DNA of 64,000 nt from Anagrus nilaparvatae (Eukaryota > Arthropoda > Insecta > Hymenoptera > Mymaridae): NCBI GenBank assembly GCA_022575985.1, contig JAKSXM010000014.1:14322001-14386000 (forward strand). The letters are read 5' to 3'. Positions 59,159 to 64,000 of this stretch are shown here, one piece after another. Numbering within the stretch: position 1 is the stretch's first letter; each line of letters opens with the position of its first letter. A program made the translations under genes and the position numbers. The notes under the pieces were generated by a model. That model ran no database searches and had not been told where the DNA came from. It saw only the letters and a list, made by a program, of their open reading frames with translations.

Positions 59159-59871
59159 GGGGGTAGACCTAATTGGAACTTTTTCGTAATCGATTTTCTG
59201 TTTTTATTTTTTTGGGGTTCAAAAATATCTTAAAAATATGGAAAAAAATTTTTATAATGATATCTTGAATAATAAGAAAGTTATAGACGATGAAGCGAGA
59301 CACCGCGAAAGGCGTAAGATACAGTATTCTAAACTTTAAACGCGTTTTTCTCGAAACAACGTTTTTTGATTTGTGTGCACGATAACTCAAAAAATAATTA
59401 AGAATTTAAACTTCCTAATTTTTTGGCTACATTTTTAAAATACAATTATCTTCTGGATTGATGGAAGGGTTTTTCCAAAAAATGTCCCAATTTTTTTTTC
59501 TTTCAAAAAAACATGTGAAAAAAATTGCAATTTTTGAAAAAAATTAAATAATTTTCACAATTTTCCATTTTCCGAAATTTGAATCCATCAATCCAGAAGA
59601 AAAATGTTTCCCAAACATAATTAATTTGGTTTCGTGTGTTTCTGAAAAATTTGGAGACCGGAATCCTGCACACAGTGAAAAGTGAGGCCCAACTTTGAGG
59701 ACCTCTACTCGGCGCCATTTTGAAAAAATTAAAAAAAAAAAATAAAAAAAATGTTTAGCAACTAATAATTTAATAAAGTGCCAACTTTGAAAAAATTATC
59801 TCAATTATTTCTACCCGAAAACCTATCCAAAAAGCCACACCTTTTTTCTATCTCCAATTAGGTCTACCCCC
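59159..59871. mobile_element. 713-bp TTAA-flanked MITE (piggyBac-type)
   Basis: TTAA at 59155-59158 and 59872-59875. Perfect 19-bp ends GGGGGTAGACCTAATTGGA in inverted orientation. Related to the insertion inside the Jockey LINE at 25790-26470. Confidence 0.88.
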
Positions 59872-59951
59872 TTAAAAGAATGAAATGTAACGCTGATTTT
59901 GAGACATTTTAAAACTCATTCTGATTGGTCTGTACTTAACAGCTGTTATTC

Positions 59952-60235
59952 GGCCGTTTTTCAAAACGATTCTCTGATAAAGAATTAAGTTGGTACTATA
60001 GGGGGGAGGTATTATTTTTCATATTTTTAAACGAATTTGATTTGAGTATTCGATCAAACTAGGTGTCGCGTCATACGCAATTGTTCTATTGCAATTTATT
60101 AAAAAACAATTGCGTATGACGCGACACCTAGTTTGATCGAATACTCAAATTCGTTTAAAAATATGAAAAAAAAATACCTCCCCCCCTATAGTACCAACTT
60201 AATTCTTTATCAGAGAATCGTTTTGAAAAACGGAC
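59952..60235. mobile_element. 284-bp hairpin element, GGCCG end, TSD TTC
   Basis: Almost entirely two inverted arms of about 130 bp around a roughly 20-bp loop near 60085-60103. The left end is GGCCGTTTTTCAAAACG. TTC at 59949-59951 and 60236-60238. It shares TTGGTACTA and the following G run with the ends of 60324-63692. Confidence 0.85.
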
Positions 60236-60629
60236 TTCATTTCGAATGTAACGTTGTTGGTAACCGCGCATGCGAAAATATTAGCGGCAATCTTAGCTGA
60301 GTTTAAATATATTAAATACATTGGGCCGTATTTGAAAACGAATTTAGTAAATTACTAGATTTATATTTATGTTGGTACTAAAGGGGGGCGGAATAATTTT
60401 TCGTATTTATTATTTATAAACGATTTTGGGCTTCTGATTAAACTTGGGTGTTCTCTTTTTATGTTTTTATCATGATTTTCAGTTAAGTTATTTTGTTGTT
60501 TAATTATTTTCAGATTATTTTATGTTTAATGTTAAGAAAAAAAGATTAAGGTATTAAAAATTTTCTCTTTTCTCTCTTTATGTTTTTATCATGATTTTCA
60601 GTTAAATTATTACACTTCATACTTAATAC

Positions 60630-60679
60630 TTATTTAAAAATTAGCTGACAAATTAAATGAAGGAGACTTATTAGCAGAA
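60630..60679 (+). pseudogene. Pyruvate dehydrogenase E2 lipoyl-domain fragment, left piece
   Basis: Reads KKLADKLNEGDLLAE, the first part of the lipoyl domain of dihydrolipoamide acetyltransferase (E2 of the mitochondrial pyruvate dehydrogenase complex). It is cut after GAA by the 60680-63038 element and continues at 63039. The start is not sharply defined. Confidence 0.75.
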
Positions 60680-63038
60680 TAGTCAGGGGTATAGTGTTTT
60701 TCACCTCTAACTGCCTCTGAAAGTGGATGGATTTTGATGAAACCTTTTGCATTCGCTTCAGAAAAATCATACAAACAAAGCGTCGGAAAGGAAAATTGTC
60801 GGAAATGTCAAGGGGTGATTTTTCCACCCATTTTCCACCCCTTCCCCCCCCCCCAATTTTGAAATATAGTAAAAAATGTTTTTATCCACTTTTATATGAT
60901 GCTATATGGTTAAATAGGACACTAAATTCGAATTTTGGGTCAAAAATGACATATAACAGGTTCCAAGGGGTGAAATTGGCCATTTTTCACCCCTTTCACC
61001 CTAAAAAACTAATTTTGCCAAAATAATGTATTTATTTATTTTCAAAGGGTCTATTATGTTATTTTGGACGATGATTTCAAAAATGACGTCGAAAATTACA
61101 TTTAACACCTTCTAAAGGGTGAAATTGGCCATTTTTCACCCCTTTCACCCCTAAAAAACTTATCTTGCCAAATGAACTTATTTTTTTATTTTGAAAGGCT
61201 CTAGTAGGTTTTTTTGGACGCTGATTTAAAAAATTATATCAGAAATAAAATACTACAGGTTTTAAAGGGAGAATTTGTCCATTTTTCACCCCAAATACCT
61301 CCAACGTTGACACAAACCTTTAAGGTACTTTTTTTTTAAACTAAATGAACTAAATAGGTTTTTTAGGTCGCTGATCTCAAAAATGATATCAAAAAATTAC
61401 ATTTAACATGTTCTAATGGGTAAAATTGGCCCCTTTTCAAATGGTTTAGTAAGAATTTTTGGGCACTGATTTCAAAAATTATGTTAGGAATGACATTAAA
61501 TAGGTTCTAAATAGTGAATTTTTTAATTATGCGTATATTGTAATAAAATATATATTCTTAAGAGAAATTATAACATTTACTAAAATAAATTTATTTTTTA
61601 CTTTTTATTCACATTATTATAAATTTAAACAGTATTTTTTTTAAATATTTTTGCTCAACTATTTATTTCTTTATAATTTTTAATAAAACGAAAGTAAAAA
61701 TAAATGTTATATTTCCTCTTTAAAATATTTCATTATAATTTTTTTTAAAAAAATGATATTTTATTTATGAATACATTATTTTACAATAGAAACTTACAAA
61801 AGAAAATGTTCTTAAAACGTTTCTTTTTACACTTAATTATCAAATTACTTACGAATATTTATGAATATATATTATATTGAGATTTGCGACCTAAAAAACC
61901 TAATTAGTTTATTTAATTTTAAAAAAATATCTTAAAGGTTTATGTAAATTTTGGGGGTATTTGGGGTGAAAAATAGCCAATTTTACCCTTTAGAATATGT
62001 TAAATGTAATTTTTGACATCATTTTTGAAATCAGCGTCCAAAAAAACCTATTAGGACCTTTGAAAATAAAAAAATAAGTTCTTTTTGCAAAATGAGTTTT
62101 TTAGGGGTGAAAGGGGTGAAAAATGGCCAACTTCACCCTTTAGAATATGTTAAAATGTAATTCTTGACATCATTTATGAAATCAGCGTCCAAAAAAACCT
62201 ATTAGGACCTTTGAAAATAAAAAAATAAGCTCTTTTGGCAAAATGAGTTTTTTACGGGTGAAAGGGGTGAAAAATGGCCAATTTCACCCTTTAGAAGATG
62301 TTAAATGTAATTTTCTACGTCATTTTTGAAATCAGCGTCCATAAAAACCTAATAGACCCTTTGAAAATAAATAAATACATTATTTTGGCAAAATGAGTTT
62401 TTTAGGGGTGAAAGGGGTGAAAAATAGCCAATTTCACCCTTTAGAATATGTTAAATGTAATTCTTGACATCATTTTTGAAATCAGCGTCCAAAAAAACCT
62501 ATTAGGACCTTTGAAAATAAAAAATCAAGCTCTTTTGGCAAAATGAGTTTTTTAGGGGTGAAAGGGGTGAAAAATGGCCAATTTCACCCTTTAGAAGATG
62601 TTAAATGTAATTTTCTACGTCATTTTTGAAATCAGCGTCCATAAAAACCTACTAGGACCTTTGAAAATAAATAAATACATTATTTTGGCAAAATGAGTTT
62701 TTTAGGGGTGAAAGGGGTGAAAATGGCCAATTTCACCCCTTGAAACCTGTTAAATGTCATTTTTGACCCAAAATTCTAATTTAGTGACCTATTTAACCAT
62801 ATAGCATCATATAAAAGTCGATAAAAACATTTTTTACTATATTTCAAAATTGGGGGGGGGGGGGAAGGGGTGAAAAATGGGTGGAAAAATCACCCCTTGA
62901 CATTTCCGACAATTTTCCTTTCCGACGCTTTGTTTGTATGATTTTTCTGAAGCGAATGCAAAAGGTTTCATCAAAATCCATCCACTTTCAGAGGCAGTTA
63001 GAGATTTGACCTTTTTTTTCACACTATACCCCTGACTA
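60680..63038. mobile_element. 2.36-kb inverted-repeat element splitting the E2 fragment
   Basis: The ends are TAGTCAGGGGTATAGTGT inverted repeats. The arms (60680-61500 and about 61940-63038) match over much of their length, including AAAGTGGATGGATTTTGATG and a poly-C/G run. GAA at 60677-60679 and 63039-63041 is the target duplication, supported by the E2 reading frame. Each arm contains copies of a 150-bp unit. Confidence 0.85.
62104..62760 (+). repeat. Tandem repeat of 150 bp, about five copies
   Basis: GGGGTGAAAGGGGTGAAAA starts near 62104, 62255, 62405, 62555 and 62705. Copies alternate in small details, so pairs of units may have been amplified together. About three or four inverted counterparts lie at 60960-61500. 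Confidence 0.9.
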
Positions 63039-63405
63039 GAAATTGAAACCATGGGTTTTGAAACTCCAGAATAAGGTTACTTAGCAAAAATTAATTTTTG
63101 TTAATTATTGTTAATTAATTAAAAATTAATTATTGTTCCTTCAGGGACTAAGAATGTATCAATTGGCAAATTAGTATGCATAATAGTGTCTCATGAAGGG
63201 AGTGTAGCAGCGTTTAAAGATTTTAAAGATTCAAGTACTCCAGCACCTACTGCTTCAGCTATACACCACCACCTCCAGCAGCTCCCAAGCCTTCTTCTCT
63301 TCACCTCAACCATCGGTTGCTAGTGCTCCGGTTTCATCACCCATTCAACAAGGAGACAGAATATTTGTAACTCCACTTGCAAGGAAACTTGCCTCGGAAT
63401 TTATT
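63039..63405 (+). pseudogene. Pyruvate dehydrogenase E2 fragment, right piece
   Basis: Continues the lipoyl domain: EIET, then MGFETPE, a TAA stop, GYLAKI, then after an AT-rich insertion VPSGTKNVSIGKLVCIIV and AAFKDFKD. A Pro/Ala/Ser linker and GDRIFVTPLARKLASE, the start of the subunit-binding domain, follow. The DKAT stretch with the lipoylated Lys is missing, and at least one frameshift lies in the linker near 63257-63300. The match ends at 63405. This is a dead gene fragment inside the fold-back element. Confidence 0.82.
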
Positions 63406-63695
63406 TTTATGTGATTTTCCATTTTACAATTATTTAATAATAAAATAAACGATTAATTGTTCTTTTTAATACCTTAATCTTTTTTTCTTAACATTAAACA
63501 TAAAATAATCTGAAAATAATTAAAAAACAAAATAACTTAACTGAAAATCATGATAAAAATATAAAAAGAGAACACCCAAGTTTGATCAGAAGCCCAAAAT
63601 CGTTTATAAATACGAAAAATTATTCCGCCCCCCTTTAGTACCAACATAAATATAAATCTAGTAATTTACTAAATTCGTTTTCAAATACGGCCTTG

Positions 63696-64000
63696 GTCAC
63701 TCTACTATAAAGCATTACATAGTTACTAAGTATTCACTAGATTTAAGATGTATGTATGTAAATGTAATCTGATGTAATATATGTATATTAAAGTCTTCAT
63801 GGTGGGGAAATACCATGTAACTTCAGCATCTTTTGTTTTTGGAAATACGCTCTCTCGCATTTGAGCAGCCATTGTAATCAGTTGGATAATTAAAACACGT
63901 TATGTCAAATGTTGATTAATATCTTATTATTTGGAGTTAATCCTATTTATTTTATCCAATTGATATCCTAATCATAAAAGTGCACGTTCTCAATAGAATT
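63696..64000. other. Right edge, no gene confirmed
   Basis: AT-rich flank of the fold-back element. A minus-strand ATG near 63872 opens about 48 codons without a recognisable domain. Confidence 0.4.

Larger units (their letters stand above)
60324..63692. mobile_element. 3.4-kb fold-back element, GGCCG ends, carrying a host gene fragment
   Basis: Terminal inverted repeats of about 235 bp (60324-60560 and 63463-63692), nearly identical apart from a 7-bp indel. The ends are GGCCGTATTTGAAAACG, flanked by TTG on both sides. Part of the left arm is repeated at 60575-60610. Inside are a broken pyruvate dehydrogenase E2 fragment and a second inverted-repeat element. Confidence 0.88.

Noticed and set aside
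60680..63038. Tc1/mariner-type TA duplication for the inner fold-back
   Set aside because: The E2 frame shows that GAA is the duplicated target, so the TA belongs to the terminal repeat.
63076..63155. Intron with a ttccttcag acceptor inside the E2 fragment
   Set aside because: The bases before the apparent AG read in frame as VPSG, matching E2 protein, so this is coding sequence with an AT-rich insertion just upstream, not a splice site.
63725..63875. Minus-strand ATG with about 48 codons as a possible first exon
   Set aside because: No domain, no clear donor, and composition like the surrounding non-coding DNA.

Overview
The window is AT-rich eukaryotic DNA with spliced genes, very long introns packed with transposons, and protein families that point to an insect. 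These are a nicotinic acetylcholine receptor subunit, an AA15 chitin/cellulose-oxidising LPMO, a ZNRF ubiquitin ligase, R1-clade and Jockey-clade LINEs, TTAA-flanked MITEs and a Helitron-like element. A parasitoid wasp would fit the composition and the divergent receptor, but that is inference.

Layout. 1-2200 is a GC-richer R1-clade LINE on the minus strand (ORF1 complete to its stop, ORF2 running off the window), apparently cut at its 5' end. 4478-31165 (+) is one divergent alpha-type nicotinic receptor gene in eight visible coding exons; its signal-peptide exon was not found. Its large introns hold a TTAA MITE, nested inverted-repeat elements, a Tigger/pogo fragment split by a 166-bp MITE, a Helitron-like element with a 14-bp minisatellite, a broken CR1/Jockey-type LINE (16479-19078, -), and a broken Jockey LINE (23640-28094, +). 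34776-40846 (+) is an AA15 LPMO in three exons with a long acidic Thr/Glu/Asn tail. 45621-54377 (-) is a compact 113-residue ZNRF-type E3 ligase in four exons; an 8.1-kb intron holds two large fold-back elements. From 54378 to the end there is no intact host gene, only fold-back elements and MITEs, with a broken copy of part of pyruvate dehydrogenase E2 trapped inside one of them.

The host genes do not form an operon or pathway. The receptor acts at the membrane, the LPMO is secreted, and the ligase is probably tethered to membranes by myristate. The most informative structure is the transposon layer. Three elements (42353-43304, 59952-60235, 60324-63692) share GGCCG-type ends and 3-bp target duplications. 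One of them carries the E2 fragment, which was later split by a second fold-back element. Many of these elements also contain internal tandem arrays (121-128, 150, 180 and 14 bp).
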